Below, piece after piece: positions 1 to 10,990 of a DNA stretch of 64,000 bases. The stretch is from Schizochytrium sp. TIO01. Taxonomy: Eukaryota > Sar > Bigyra > Thraustochytrida > Thraustochytriidae. The DNA lies in contig SMSO01000032.1 in assembly GCA_004764695.1 (NCBI GenBank), positions 8,700,668 through 8,764,667 of the forward strand, given 5' to 3'. Both the position numbers and the translations under genes were made by a program. Each line of letters starts with the position of its first letter. Position 1 is the first letter of the stretch. A model generated the notes under the pieces. It made no database searches. It was not told the DNA's origin and was given only the letters and a program-made list of their open reading frames with translations.

Positions 1-2
1 AG

Positions 3-792
3 GGCGAGAGCGGCGAGGCCTACGCCAGCGAGGCCAACAAGGCGCAGCAGGAGGCCCACCACATGAAGAACAAGGCCGAGGGCATGGCAGAGAACATCAA
101 GGAGAAGGTCATGGACGCCGCCCACGATATCAAGGAAGGTGTCATGGAATCCATGCAGGGCATGAAGAAGGCCATCAAGGAGGATGGCCCGGACAAGAAG
201 GACGTCAAGGTCATCATGGAGAACACCAAGGAGTTCGTCGCTGAGCGTGCCAGCACGGTCCTCGGCAAGGCCAAGGAGGGCGCCAAGGAGGTCGCTGAGA
301 ACGTCAAGCAGGGCAACACTCAGGACCTCAAGAAGTCCGCCGAGAATGCCAAGGAGACCCTTGAATCCAAGGCTCAGGACGCTAAGGAGGGCCTCAAGAA
401 CAAGGCCCAGGACGCAAAGGAAACTGTCGAGTCCAAGGCTCAGGATGCCAAGGAGACCCTCAAGAACGAACAAGGCCCAGGACGCCAAGGAGACCGCTGA
501 GTCCAAGGCTCAGGATGCCAAGGAGACCCTCAAGGACAAGGCCCAGGATGCCAAGCAGACTGCTGAGTCCAAGGCAGAGACCCTCAAGAACAAGGCTCAG
601 GACGCCAAGGAGACTGCTGAGTCCAAGGCCCAGGATGCCAAGCAGACCATGGAGTCCAAGGCTCAGGACGCCAAGCAGACCGCTGAGTCCAAGGCCCAAG
701 AGGCAAAGCACACCGCCGAGTCCAAGGCTCAGAAGGCTAAGCACACCGCTCAGTCCTACGCCAACGAGGCCGAGAAGAAGATGAAGCAGTAA
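3..792 (+). pseudogene. LEA-like (group 3) 11-mer repeat protein, 5' partial, frameshifted
   Basis: The reading frame is open from base 3, so the start lies left of the window. The product is a lysine/alanine/glutamate-rich amphipathic helix built from degenerate 11-residue units such as KAQDAKETAES, the pattern of late-embryogenesis-abundant group 3 proteins. These proteins are known to protect membranes and proteins in desiccation or osmotic stress. The repeats run in one frame to about base 467, then continue in the +1 frame to a stop at 790-792, ending YANEAEKKMKQ. The break is an exact 4-base tandem duplication (GAAC at 464-467 and again at 468-471). Without the extra copy the repeat protein would be continuous. 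It could be a real null allele, a sequencing or assembly error in repetitive DNA, or a recent polymorphism. Family call is good; pseudogene status is uncertain. Confidence 0.7.
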
Positions 793-1475
793 ATTGCTCC
801 GTCAGCCCTCGACTTTCAGTAGATGGCCCCTGCGAGGGAATGTAAATTTCTCTTCTCAGTGTACTAGTAAATAATCTTCATCCTTTTAATAGATTTTTAT
901 CAATTCATCGCTTCCAAATGTTTGCCTCCACTTGAAGTGTTTCGAAGTGAAAGACGGTGCGACGCAGTTGTCTCCAAGTCAAGGCCAGGACCGCTCTTTT
1001 TGAATTAAAGCAACATAACTTGAGTCGAGTGAATCTTTACTTAAGCGTCTGCAGCTTACCAATATTGTGATTAACTATGTATTATAAGAAGAGAATGATT
1101 TAGATTCCTCGAATGTAGAGTCTCATGTCGCCGCTTCCCGTCTCATTTCATCGAAGTACTTCGTCTTGAATTCGTTTTCATAATATACAAAATGACCTTT
1201 TCATGCTTGGTTCTATTCTGAAGCTCGCAATTTGTGTTGGTTGCACCTTACTTAATGATAATCATAGTAGTTGGAATAAAAAGTTGTAAACAGCTAAGAG
1301 TTCAAAGACAGAAAAGTTGCTACCTACACTGCCTGTACAAAGCACAAACTTATCAAACGATCTGCCAACTTGCCATCCACAAACTAGCATTCGGGGCTCT
1401 TGAGGCGTTGGGAGGCCTTGTCAGGCAAAGGAACTTAGATTCAAGCGACGACCGTGATCGCGGATCGAGAAGAGC
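793..1475. other. intergenic, nothing recognised
   Basis: AT-rich spacer after the LEA-like stop. Short open frames here have no protein-like composition and no splice signals I could support. Confidence 0.6.
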
Positions 1476-1676
1476 ATGCTGCAGAACAAGCGCTGGCGCG
1501 ACTTGGTCATCCTTGGCGCTCCTGCCTTTGCATGTCTCTTATTGTACGTCAAAAAGCAGGACGAAAAGCACCTTGCACCGGTAAGGGAGAGACGCCGTTT
1601 AGAGCAAGAGCAGCTTAATCGTGAGGGTACCTTAGATGATGAATCGATGCAGGGGAACGACACTTCTTCGACCTAG
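1476..1676 (+). CDS. small single-pass membrane protein, unknown
   Basis: A 66-residue open frame with a plausible ATG. The first ten residues are basic (MLQNKRWRDL), then comes one hydrophobic helix at about residues 10-24 (VILGAPAFACLLLYV). A strongly charged tail rich in Lys, Glu, Arg and Gln follows (KKQDEKHLAPVRERRRLEQE). This layout, a short N-terminal anchor with a charged coiled tail, is common among small mitochondrial inner-membrane assembly factors, but I see no signature that assigns a family. It stands alone between the LEA-like gene and the ABC1-kinase fusion. It could be a chance ORF, though the ordered anchor-plus-tail composition argues against that. Confidence 0.4.
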   Translation: MLQNKRWRDLVILGAPAFACLLLYVKKQDEKHLAPVRERRRLEQEQLNREGTLDDESMQGNDTSST

Positions 1677-2682
1677 TTTCTTAAAGCAAAAAAAAGGTGA
1701 TGAAAAAGCTCAATAATAAATCAACAAACATATGACATCGGCACTACTTGTTCAGAGCATTCTATTTGACGCATATAAAACACAGCCAAAGAAAACCTAA
1801 ATTTTAATGAACTGCAGAAAGGGCATTGTAATGCCTACTAGGAACGGCAGAGGAGATGCAGAGATCAACATGATATGATCTGATATTATGGTAGCAATTA
1901 TGCACCTACACCAAAGGCTGCAGCTTTTGTGGTGGCGACAAATAATAGAAAGTCTCGAACAATGGCGTTGCATAGGGAAACTATTATAGCAGGAGAGAGA
2001 GATCCACTGTCTAGCAAAAGTCAAACAACAAAGTTATCAGAAGTAAATTTTATTCATTCATTTTGGATTTGGTTTAGAATTGTCGTCAACTAAAAGACAA
2101 AAAAGTGGTATTTGGGTAGGACGAAAAGCGAGGAGAGCGAATAATTGCCTGCCTGCAAATCTAAGCGTGCATTTTGCCTTGCATGAAGCAAAGCAGCTTG
2201 CAGGCACACATGGGAGTTTTAACTGACTATTTACATTTAGTGCAATGAGAACGACACGCGGTGGAGTGACATTCACCTGTTTAAAAGTCCTTTACACAAC
2301 GAATATATTCTCATATGTTGCACTCTTGGGGTGGTGTAAATTAATCTTGGACTCTCCTCAGAAAGGATTGTGGAAGAGGCTTGTGGGTATACATGTGCTT
2401 AAAGAGTGACACATGACATTTTGTAGGAAGATCAGAGAACAGCACTGAGATCTTCAGAAGAATCGTAGATCGTATTACAAGCCTTTGTATGAAAAAGAAA
2501 AGGAAAGATAGAGCAGTGGGAAGTGAATGGGAGAAATGAAAGAGGTGAACGTTTGTGTGCTAAACTCTGGCATGAGTCTAGGAAAAGTGACTTTCAATAA
2601 GAAGGAGAGATGGCCATTCAATCGCGCAACGTACCAAAGATATCTATCATTTCGGTAAACATTGGCAAGCGCCATCCTTAAC
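1677..2682. other. intergenic, nothing recognised
   Basis: Spacer between the small membrane protein and the 3' end of the minus-strand ABC1-kinase fusion. AT-rich; only short, non-protein-like frames on both strands. Confidence 0.6.
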
Positions 2683-5600
2683 TTATTTAGAGTGGTTGCG
2701 TGAGCCAGACGCCACAGAAGGTGATGAGCCCGAAGACGCGGAAAGACTTGAGCCATTGTCAGCTTTGAACATCAGACCCCAAGCAAATTTCTTCCTCACG
2801 GGGCCTTCGAGCAAAGCGTAATACTTTGTTTCAGTGAGAGTCTCGAGAAGTGCAGCGTGATCAAAATAGAGCAATTGCCAGAGAATATCACGGAATGTTG
2901 AGTGAAGCCGCAAGAGAGCAACAGTACTTTGAAAGTGAAGGATACCCATTTGTACAATTGCCCAGCCAGAAGTCCAGCTAATATCGTATTTCAAGGATGC
3001 TGTGTTGAACTCAGCAGCGAACCGAGCCATATCCCATGGCCCGGCTTCTCCGAGATGCTTCTTGAAAATAGGGCGCATCTCAGCAATAAATCCATCCTTG
3101 CGCTCTTCATCTGCAAACTCCTTGTCCGCATCCTGAACAAAGTTCTCAATGAAAATCTCCATCGCCAGATCAGACTCGGAGGTTATCGCTGCCAAGGTAA
3201 ATGCGGTAAGACCTGCGCGATCAGTTTCAGTAAGCTCACCTACTAGACCAAAGTCAAGAAGGACAATGCGACCATCATCAGGACGAACCATAATATTACC
3301 TGGGTGTAAATCGCTATGCATGATTCCATCCATGTAAAGGTTACGAAGGTAGATACGGCCTAGGCGATTGAACATAATTTTGCGAGGGATGGTGGGAGAG
3401 CGTGCAAATGTGCCAAAGGGAACACAACTGTCCATTTCATCCATCACGAGTACATTCTGGGATGTAAGTAAAGAATGAACACGAGGGAATTCAGCCACAT
3501 GAAGAGGATCCTGACCACGAGCCAAGTGAAACTGGGCGCGCCTTTGCATTGCGTACATGCTCGCAGCTTCAAGGTTCATGTCTGTTTGGTGTGTGATGAG
3601 CTTGGAAATGCGCTCCACACGTGATCTTCCCGCCTTGCTTTTGCCAAAAACCCCGATGCGGCTAAGGCTGTCAAGAATAAATAAGAGACGATCCAGTCCT
3701 TCATTCATGCCTCGCTTCACAACTTTTACCGCAACGTGATTTCCATTCCGGAGAGTTGCGCGATGGACCTGCGCCACAGTGCCCACTGCAAATGGGTGCA
3801 TTTCAAATGACTCAAAGAGATGAGATCTATCCTCGCCGTAACTCATACGGAGAACCTTTTCAACTTCAGAAGGTGACATTGCAGGTGCCTGGTTCTGAAG
3901 AACTGCGAGACGCAAAGCTACAGCTTCCGGCAAGAGGTCGATACGTCCGGAGAGAAGTTGGCCCAACTTGGTTACAATCGGAGATTGCAGTGACAGCACA
4001 ATGAGGAGAGCGCAATCTCCATCAAACTCTTCCGCGGCAAGGCGCCTCTTTTCCGCTGGGGCCCACCAACGAAGCTTTATGAGAGCGCGACCAGCAAAGC
4101 GGAAAATGTACCAATAGAAAAAACTCACTGCCAAAAGGATCACGGTGAAAGTTAACGCGTCAATAACTTTAATAATGAGCTTCCAAGTGCCCACAATAAC
4201 ACGAAAGAAGGCCCAAACAAGCACACCACAAAGTTGGGAAAGGGGAGTCAACAAAACGATTGGCTCGTGAATAAAGTTTTGAGACCAATAAAGCTTCCGA
4301 TGGATGCGCTTCAGGTACTTGCGGATGTAGGGTTGGACAGTGGGATGCGCCTGAAGCTCGGACTCTAGATTGCGCATCGCCTCCAGCAGAATTTCTTCTG
4401 GATTAAGGCCCATGTTATTTTTATGAAGAGAGAGTATTGCGCTGTGTTGCAAGAGGAGCTTGACGGTTTCATCGTATCGTTCAAGAGAATGTGGCTTGAA
4501 ACTGTAGAATGTGTCACCATCTTGTAGATCAAAAGCACAGGACGTTCCATCGTCCCAGGCAAGGCGTTCTTCCACATGGCGAATGAGGCCAACCACTGCC
4601 AGCATGAGAGGCGTCTCCTGCCGTACAGTACGAGCTAATGGGCTGGCAAATTTCTCCAATAAGTACTCCACGAGCTCGGGGTATCCATTGTATGCTGCGT
4701 AGTGAAGACTGCACCATAGATTCCCTCGATTGCGGGCTTCAACCCAGAGAAACTCCCGGTCTACGAAATCGGCCACAAACCGTAGGTCACCACGCACACA
4801 TCCATCAAAGAACTTCTCCATGGTATGGCTAGCAAGATCTGGGTCTATTGGGGTGCGAAAAATAAAAGGGGAGATAAGTCGCGTAGACGACTGTGCCTGT
4901 ACTGGAGTGTTTCCGTCGGGAGGGGTGCCGTCACTACTATAGCTGGTTGCATTTGCAGTTGTGAAGACATCCATGTTGGGTGCGGGAAATGGATTAAAGA
5001 GAGCGCCCGGTTCCAGGGTACCACGGGACTCGGCAGTGGAAAGAATTCCATAGCGGCGAACAGTAGGCACCATCATACTATCGGATGAGTTGAAAATCTG
5101 CTTAATTGGGTGAAGATCTTTGACCGAGTAGCCAAAACTGACAATCACCTTGAGCGTATGCATCATCTCTTCGGCTCCTAAGCGAGGACGTTTAGCCAGT
5201 AGGTAGATTTCCGTCTTCGCTGGAGAGGCCAGCAGGACGATATCTCGTGCCGGACTAACATAGAGAAGAGCGAGAGGAAAGTTGAATTGCAACATTCCTC
5301 TAAGTGAAGTGCCCGCCACCACCAGATTCGCATCGCTGGTCACGTATGATCGCCCATAGAATCCCTGCACGCTTTTGCCAATCTCGACATTGTTTTCGGC
5401 AAACCAAGAAGTATCCAGGTCATCACCACCCGTGTCTAAAAATTGTAGGACGAGATTGCTATTCGTGTAGTCTGCATGAAATCCAGAGCGTAATTGTCGG
5501 TCAACGATATTGTGGATACCTGCAATTTCAAACCATCGACCACTGATCCATGTGTGGATACCCGATTTGCAGAGGTTGCTCTTGTTGATGCGCGGTGTTC

Positions 5601-5757
5601 TAAGGCAAATGAGGAGGAATGCGAGAAGAGCTGCTAGTGCCCAAGCTGTAATATGTATGGAGTAGAAAAACGACTCCTCAGAGGGCAGCCAGTCGCACTC
5701 TTGAATGTCAGCAAGCACGGTCCATATGTCCATGTCTTGCAAGAATAATTCTGTCAT
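2683..5757 (-). CDS. lipocalin-ankyrin-ABC1/UbiB kinase fusion protein
   Basis: One uninterrupted frame of 1024 residues from the first ATG at 5757; the frame is open 20 codons further upstream but without ATG. Reading from the N-terminus: a hydrophobic segment (about 37-52). Then a Blc/ApoD-like lipocalin domain (about 68-225), with GRWFEIAG matching the family GxWYEIAR strand and a typical end, IYLLAKRPRLGAEEMMHTL. Then a short ankyrin-like block (about 315-445, LHYAAYNGYPELVEYLLE), hydrophobic helices (about 500-550), and a complete ABC1/ADCK/UbiB atypical kinase (about 580-900). The kinase keeps KxGQ (KLGQ, 597-600), the Ala-rich loop PFAVGTVAQVH (655-665), lysine in VAVKV, ExD-region TDMNLEA, catalytic loop HSDLHPGN (814-821) and DFG (835-837), so it looks active. 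ABC1 kinases act on coenzyme Q or prenyl-lipid metabolism in mitochondria or plastids. The lipocalin suggests lipid binding by the same protein (inference). Confidence 0.85.
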   Translation of the reverse strand: MTELFLQDMDIWTVLADIQECDWLPSEESFFYSIHITAWALAALLAFLLICLRTPRINKSNLCKSGIHTWISGRWFEIAGIHNIVDRQLRSGFHADYTNSNLVLQFLDTGGDDLDTSWFAENNVEIGKSVQGFYGRSYVTSDANLVVAGTSLRGMLQFNFPLALLYVSPARDIVLLASPAKTEIYLLAKRPRLGAEEMMHTLKVIVSFGYSVKDLHPIKQIFNSSDSMMVPTVRRYGILSTAESRGTLEPGALFNPFPAPNMDVFTTANATSYSSDGTPPDGNTPVQAQSSTRLISPFIFRTPIDPDLASHTMEKFFDGCVRGDLRFVADFVDREFLWVEARNRGNLWCSLHYAAYNGYPELVEYLLEKFASPLARTVRQETPLMLAVVGLIRHVEERLAWDDGTSCAFDLQDGDTFYSFKPHSLERYDETVKLLLQHSAILSLHKNNMGLNPEEILLEAMRNLESELQAHPTVQPYIRKYLKRIHRKLYWSQNFIHEPIVLLTPLSQLCGVLVWAFFRVIVGTWKLIIKVIDALTFTVILLAVSFFYWYIFRFAGRALIKLRWWAPAEKRRLAAEEFDGDCALLIVLSLQSPIVTKLGQLLSGRIDLLPEAVALRLAVLQNQAPAMSPSEVEKVLRMSYGEDRSHLFESFEMHPFAVGTVAQVHRATLRNGNHVAVKVVKRGMNEGLDRLLFILDSLSRIGVFGKSKAGRSRVERISKLITHQTDMNLEAASMYAMQRRAQFHLARGQDPLHVAEFPRVHSLLTSQNVLVMDEMDSCVPFGTFARSPTIPRKIMFNRLGRIYLRNLYMDGIMHSDLHPGNIMVRPDDGRIVLLDFGLVGELTETDRAGLTAFTLAAITSESDLAMEIFIENFVQDADKEFADEERKDGFIAEMRPIFKKHLGEAGPWDMARFAAEFNTASLKYDISWTSGWAIVQMGILHFQSTVALLRLHSTFRDILWQLLYFDHAALLETLTETKYYALLEGPVRKKFAWGLMFKADNGSSLSASSGSSPSVASGSRNHSK

Positions 5758-5841
5758 CGTGACGCCAGAAAAATTAAACGTTGCGGCAGGAGAAGGAACT
5801 CCTGCACACAAAGGCAACGCTGGCGCACTTGTGTGTTTGCC

Positions 5842-5873
5842 AGCGCGGACAGCGGCGCCGTGCCGTCCGCGCT
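5842..5873. repeat. perfect 9-bp inverted repeat upstream of the kinase fusion
   Basis: AGCGCGGAC (5842-5850) is matched exactly by GTCCGCGCT (5865-5873), with a GC-rich 14-base spacer containing the palindrome CGGCGCCG. It lies about 85-115 bases upstream of the ATG at 5757, so in that gene's promoter or 5' leader. Function unknown. Confidence 0.7.
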
Positions 5874-8431
5874 TCGGTTTGTAATTGCTTCCAGGTGTGG
5901 TGCGCGCAACTGAAAGCTAGCTGCAGTAAGCTTTATTCGGGTTTCACAGCCTCAGATTGATGTTGCTATTCTACTGGTCTGGCCTCGTCTTTGAAGACCT
6001 CAGTTTCAACAACGTTTTGGAATTTAATGACAGGACCAAGTTGGGTTTTTGACTCGAAGACGGAGTATTTTTCTTCTTTTGAACAATCGGCTTCTCGTGA
6101 AGCTGTAGAGAAAAGCACGTGCGTTGTGTCTCTAGTTCTTGCGAGCGTGTACTTGAGCAAGATTTGGAATAACGAGTTATGTTTATTTTCGCAGCAGCAC
6201 AGCCAAGGCAAACTCCTGCGACCGCACCAAATCCTTTGTTGCTCTCTTTTCTGGCACTTTGTTCTCCCCGTCCTGTGGTCTCGCTGCAACGCGTAGCTAG
6301 GATTTGAGGCGAGTTCAACTCCAAGCACGATGGGTAAGAGCCGCGACGCGCAAACCAACGCAAGTAAGAAAGAAAGGCTTTCCACCTTGATTCCTAATGG
6401 GTGTTGTTTTCCTCCCGTCTGTGCGCAAGGCAAGCCGCTCGCTCGCTCGCTCGATAACTCGCTCCGTTTCCCCGCGGAAAGACGGTGACCGAGCGAGGGG
6501 TGTGGCGTGCGGCCGACCCGCCGTCTCCGCGTCGGCGAGGCTCGGGGCGTGCCTGGCGCCGAGCTTGCCGGTTTTGCCGGCGTCGAGAGGAGCGCCGCGT
6601 GGGTCCCCTTCTGGCGCCGCTTTTAATTGTTTGCTTCTCCTTGGCCGATTACTATTGTTGTAAACCTTGTTTGTTTTGTTTTCAATTTCTTTCTTAGTTT
6701 CGACTTTTAAAAAAACGTTAGTTTAAGTTCGTTTCGTTTCTACTCTACTTATTATCATCGTCATCATCATATGCTTTTCCTTACTTTCCTCTTATGATGC
6801 ATTCTAGAGCCTATGCGCTCTATTTAAAAGAAAGAAATATGCGTACGTAGATTTTATTTTTATTTTATTGCATTTTTGTTGTTGGTTTTTTAAAATTAAA
6901 AGTAATAGTAAAAGTAAAAGTAAAAGTAAAAGTAAACAGACAATGATGATGTTTAGAGTAGCCAAATTGAGTGTTTCCCCTCTTCTTGCTGCCGACTCCT
7001 GTCTCCGTATAATAAGGCCGCTCTCCACTTTTCTACTGCACTAAGGAAGGTGCCCTTTCTTTCTTTCTTTCTTTTTGTCTGTCTGTCTGTCTGTCTGTCT
7101 GTAGCACGGTCTTCGATCCAGGTTGGCAAAGGCAGCGCTGTTAGGTAGGTAGGATGGTAGGATGGTAGGTAGGTATGCCTACAGGTATTCGTTCCTGCTC
7201 CGTTTTCACGGACTATCTCGCTTCGACTTTTAGGTTTCCTTGATCCTGTTTTTGTAAAAGATGAATATCATTGTCGTTTTCATTTTCTTTAAAACATTTT
7301 CAAATTCCTTTTTGTGTTACTTTCCTGTCCCATACATACATACATACATGTCTCTATACATGTGTCCTCGATGTCTCTATAAAAGTCACCCCAATTCTTT
7401 TTGAACTTTCTACCGAATAAAAGGAAAAGGAAAAAGAACGAGAAAAACGCTCCTCCATCGTGCGTTCCGAACGTTCTGGCCTAGCTTCCGCTGTTCACGA
7501 AAGTTCAACCTGGGTTAAACTAATCTTCTGTCGTGGACTCTAAATCCGAGGATAGCTGTGAGGCTTCTCTTCCGAGCCGCCGCAACGCACAGGATTATCG
7601 ACACATTCTAGCATAGGCGTGCATTCGTGCCGAGCAACGTCGCAAAGTCCTTCATCTCTGCCTGGTTTTATCTCATGTCGTTGGTTCGTTCGTTTGATTA
7701 GTTGACGGGTGTTCCATTCTTATTTGTTCCATTCTTCTCAGAGCTCAAAGAGAGTCTGTTTGAAACGTTTAGGGCTAGTGATAGCTAGCATGGGTGGTTA
7801 GCTGGAGGGCTAAGAGAGTCTTTTATTTCCACTCGAACTGCCGTCCAGTCGAATTGACTGTTGGAGGTTCGGGCGATAGCAGTCGATAGTGGACACAGTA
7901 AGTAGGTACTTTTTACTTTACTTTTATTATTTAAATAATAAACATCTTTAAACTTTAATGACAAAAAGCACAAATCTACTGCTACTTCTGATTCGTTGCC
8001 ATCCTTCTTCCTTTCTACTTTTTTGCCCCTTTTCTTTTGGTTTCTGAAATATCTCGCAGTCTTTTGGTTTCTCTAACTTAGGTCTGAGCATGAGTAAGCC
8101 ACCCAAGAATGGAATTCGTGCTTCCTTCTTCTACAGTGGAACCTTACGTCTTGTCCCCTTCTCCTCCTCCTCCTCTAACACCTTGACTGTTCCGCACAGC
8201 ATTTGCTCAAAGCATTAAAAAAGCAAGTTTTCATTTATTTATCTATATTTACTTTCGTAAAAAGCATTTTTATACTCTGGACAAATGACATGGAAAGCCA
8301 AGTATGACGCTCGAAACACTAAAACCTCGCTAGCCAACTATCAGAAAATACAACAATAGCTAAATAGAAAAACAGACTTTTAGCGTGTCAAGTAGTGTTT
8401 CTGATAGTTTGAAGAAATAAGTTTGACAAAA
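5874..8431. other. gene-sparse region with simple repeats
   Basis: No convincing gene. A GC-rich patch at 6,430-6,620 is followed by AT-rich DNA. Simple repeats include AGTAAA-type hexamers (about 6,899-6,936), CTTT then TCTG runs (about 7,056-7,102), GGTA/GGAT mixtures (about 7,143-7,175) and CATA (about 7,330-7,348). Confidence 0.6.
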
Positions 8432-8437
8432 ACTTAC

Positions 8438-8966
8438 CCAAATTTAGCCGGAAGGGGAATGGAATACACTTGGCTGTGGGCGTCCGTTCGTTTTGCGCCC
8501 TGGATAAGTTTGGTAATTGTCGCGGGGTTTGAAAAAAGGATGGGCACGAAGGTGGATTTGGCGGTGGCCACCATCGCTGTTTGGGCCGAGGTATCTGCGA
8601 AGCCTGCCTGTCTGAAGGTCTTTGCAGGTACCGGTGTTTCACGGACCTTCGCATTTTGGGGAAAGGCTTCGGAGGCATTATTTGGACTCAGAGTTTGAGA
8701 GGTGGGCATTTGATGCAAAGCATCGAGAAGGCCGCCTCGCTGCTGTGTATGGCGCAAACAGCAAGCTAAGGTGCGGTTTACTACACGTCGATCGATTTTG
8801 CTATGTCGCGATTGCTGTGGGAGCATTCTCCCACACCTCGAGCTGCAGCTACTTCCTGGAGGGCTTTAGGAGCTCGAGGTGCGGGACAGAACCATCCCGC
8901 AGCAAAATCGACAACCTTGATCCCGCCTTGGCATGCTTCGCCTTTGGTGAGTCTAATTTGATGCAT
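8438..8966 (-). CDS. possible spliced exons, unresolved (weak thioredoxin-like look)
   Basis: Two minus-strand open segments are compatible with splicing. Exon A is 8787-8966. A putative 44-nt intron (8743-8786, GTGTAG...ACACAG) follows. Exon B is 8438-8742 and ends at a strong donor, GTAAGT (8437-8432); later exons were not resolved. The conceptual product contains KVVDFAAGW, a following helix with APKALQEVAA, then DIAKSID, and MPT about 50 residues after the DF, an order and spacing reminiscent of a thioredoxin fold. The CxxC active site is not present (WFCPAP), the first donor is non-canonical, and the plus strand is also open with its own possible donor near 9,025. The similarity may be chance or a decayed copy. 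Low confidence. Confidence 0.2.
8792..8911. repeat. nested inverted repeats forming a four-helix junction
   Basis: An outer perfect 11-bp stem pairs TCGATTTTGCT (8792-8802) with AGCAAAATCGA (8901-8911). Inside it are three further perfect stems laid end to end. The first is TGTGGGAG/CTCCCACA (8816-8823 with 8828-8835, tetraloop CATT). The second is CCTCGAGCT/AGCTCGAGG (8836-8844 with 8871-8879). The third is GCGGGA/TCCCGC (8881-8886 with 8895-8900). The helices abut with almost no unpaired bases except 8803-8815. It could be a structured RNA, a DNA cruciform, or a product of template-switch mutation. I recognise no known RNA family; U1, 5S, tRNA and hammerhead motifs are absent. Confidence 0.75.
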
Positions 8967-10288
8967 CCTTCAGACATGCGAAAACATTGCGAATTTACGA
9001 TCTCTTTTACTAGGATGGCGAATAGGTAGGTAAGTACAGATGTGTTATAAACTAGGTCATCCTTAGTTTCCTACGAGATTCGATAGCGAGACTTCTTTAC
9101 TCATCACTACCGGCCCTTACTGCTTACAGCAAGCAAGCAATAGCTAGCTAATCTAGCTAGAGAAAGGAATCATAAAATAGAAAATACTATTGCGAAAGCT
9201 GGTCCGAAAGCCATAACGAAAAGCCCCATTACTTCTAAGTAGAGGCCCATTGTAATTGGATAAAGGTGTTTAAAAGTTACTTATTCTTATTGATCTTATT
9301 TAAAAGTTAAAAATGAAAATACGAAAGGCGGCGCAACAGCCACGATTGAAGAGACTTGCTGATTCGTGAGGTTTATCAGAGTTTCGCACTCAATTTGCGC
9401 ATCAGAAGCGCTCGGTCCGGCTAGAGGAGCCTTGCGGAGTTCAGGGTCATTTGCAGCACGAGGTGTCAAGAAGCGACTGGCTATCAGTGGGCAAAGTCTC
9501 CTTCGGTTGGGGACGCCTGTCCTCGATTTCTTGCCTCGGATGGGTGTAATCAACAGCGCCATCGGTTAGGTAGAGCTAATATGCACCCACTAAGGCGCAA
9601 CTAACTCACCAGAGCGCATTTTAGAACCTTGAACAATTAATTCCGGGTTGAAAAACAAAGAAGCCCAATCCACGGGCAGCGGATGGCTCGTATATATTCA
9701 AAGAACGGCGCGGCAGAACCCGAAAAGCACCGCCAAGCGCAGGCACTTTCGCCAGCATAGATGCACAAAAAGGCCCGCATGTCTTTTGGGATCTCTGCGG
9801 TACGAGCAGTTTCCAGGCTCTGGTCTCTTCGCCTTCTTCTTTGCAGTGAAATAACTTCTTTTTTTTATTGGAGAGAGACTTTGGAGGCGCGAAACTAACC
9901 AACACTACCATGTCTTACTGGGAAGTAGGGGCAGAGCGGACCATAAAGAACGTCCTGAGAGACCGGCTAGCTAGCTAGCTAGCTAGCCTAGCAGTGCCTA
10001 GTGAGCGGGTCAATTAGAAAATCTCGTCCAAAGGCGCATTTTGACCGGGCGAGGCTTTCGAAGTTCGAACTTGAAGGCCCCAAAGCTCGCTCATGCGCCT
10101 CGATCTCCGCCTCAGCTCAGCTCAGCTCAGCTCATCGTGGCAATCTCGGTCCGCCGCACGCGCTCGGTCTTTCCAGATTGGCGGCTCGTAGCACCGATTC
10201 GAAGAGCGAGCGGTGCCGAAGCTCTTCGGCTGGTGAAGGCTCGCTCCGTCACGGCCGATGGGCGGGGATATCGTGCACGATGAAGCAG

Positions 10289-10337
<49 letters not shown>

Positions 10338-10956
10338 TATGAGAAATCTAGGCCCCTGCGTGCTTCACAGCGCGCCGAGAGCCACAAAAGCTGAGGCAGC
10401 GTTGTTGGCCTTTTTGGCTTTGGAGCCGCTTATACGTTTGTGCTTTTCGAGGCTGCACTGCCGCTGAGATCGCCAGCTGCGCCGAGCCTCTCTTCTTCTA
10501 CCTATTTCGAGAAGAGCTAAGTCCCTAGTTCGTTTCAGAGTTTGTTCATTTTGGCTTTTACCCAGCGCGTAGCAGTCGGCTACGGCACCGCTACGGGGCG
10601 CCGCTACTGAGATCGCTAGGGGTCTCTGGGGCACAGCGGTGACGGAGGGACCCCGGAGTGATGGGTGACTTGAGCATGTTGAGTCCAGTTGAGCTGGGAT
10701 CCAGGGTGTATTACTGAAGCTGACTAAGTACAGGAGTCAAGTCGAGGCCAAAACCGCAGCGGCTTCTAGCTTTCACTTCGATGCCGCCGCCGCTGCTGCT
10801 GCTTTTGGGGCTAACTTATCATGCGAGCAGGCTGGCGGGCAAGCTGGCGATAGAGGGGATGTCTGTCTTGAACCCAACCTGACGCTTTCATCGCGCCCTC
10901 GTCACGATCAGTCCTCTTCTTTGTTCCTGTTCCCAGTTCGAGACTGAAGGAGTCGA

Positions 10957-10990
<34 letters not shown>

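Noticed and set aside
184-460. Arg-rich frame and antisense Leu-rich frame over the LEA-like gene
   Set aside because: Out-of-frame and antisense shadows of the 11-mer repeat coding sequence.
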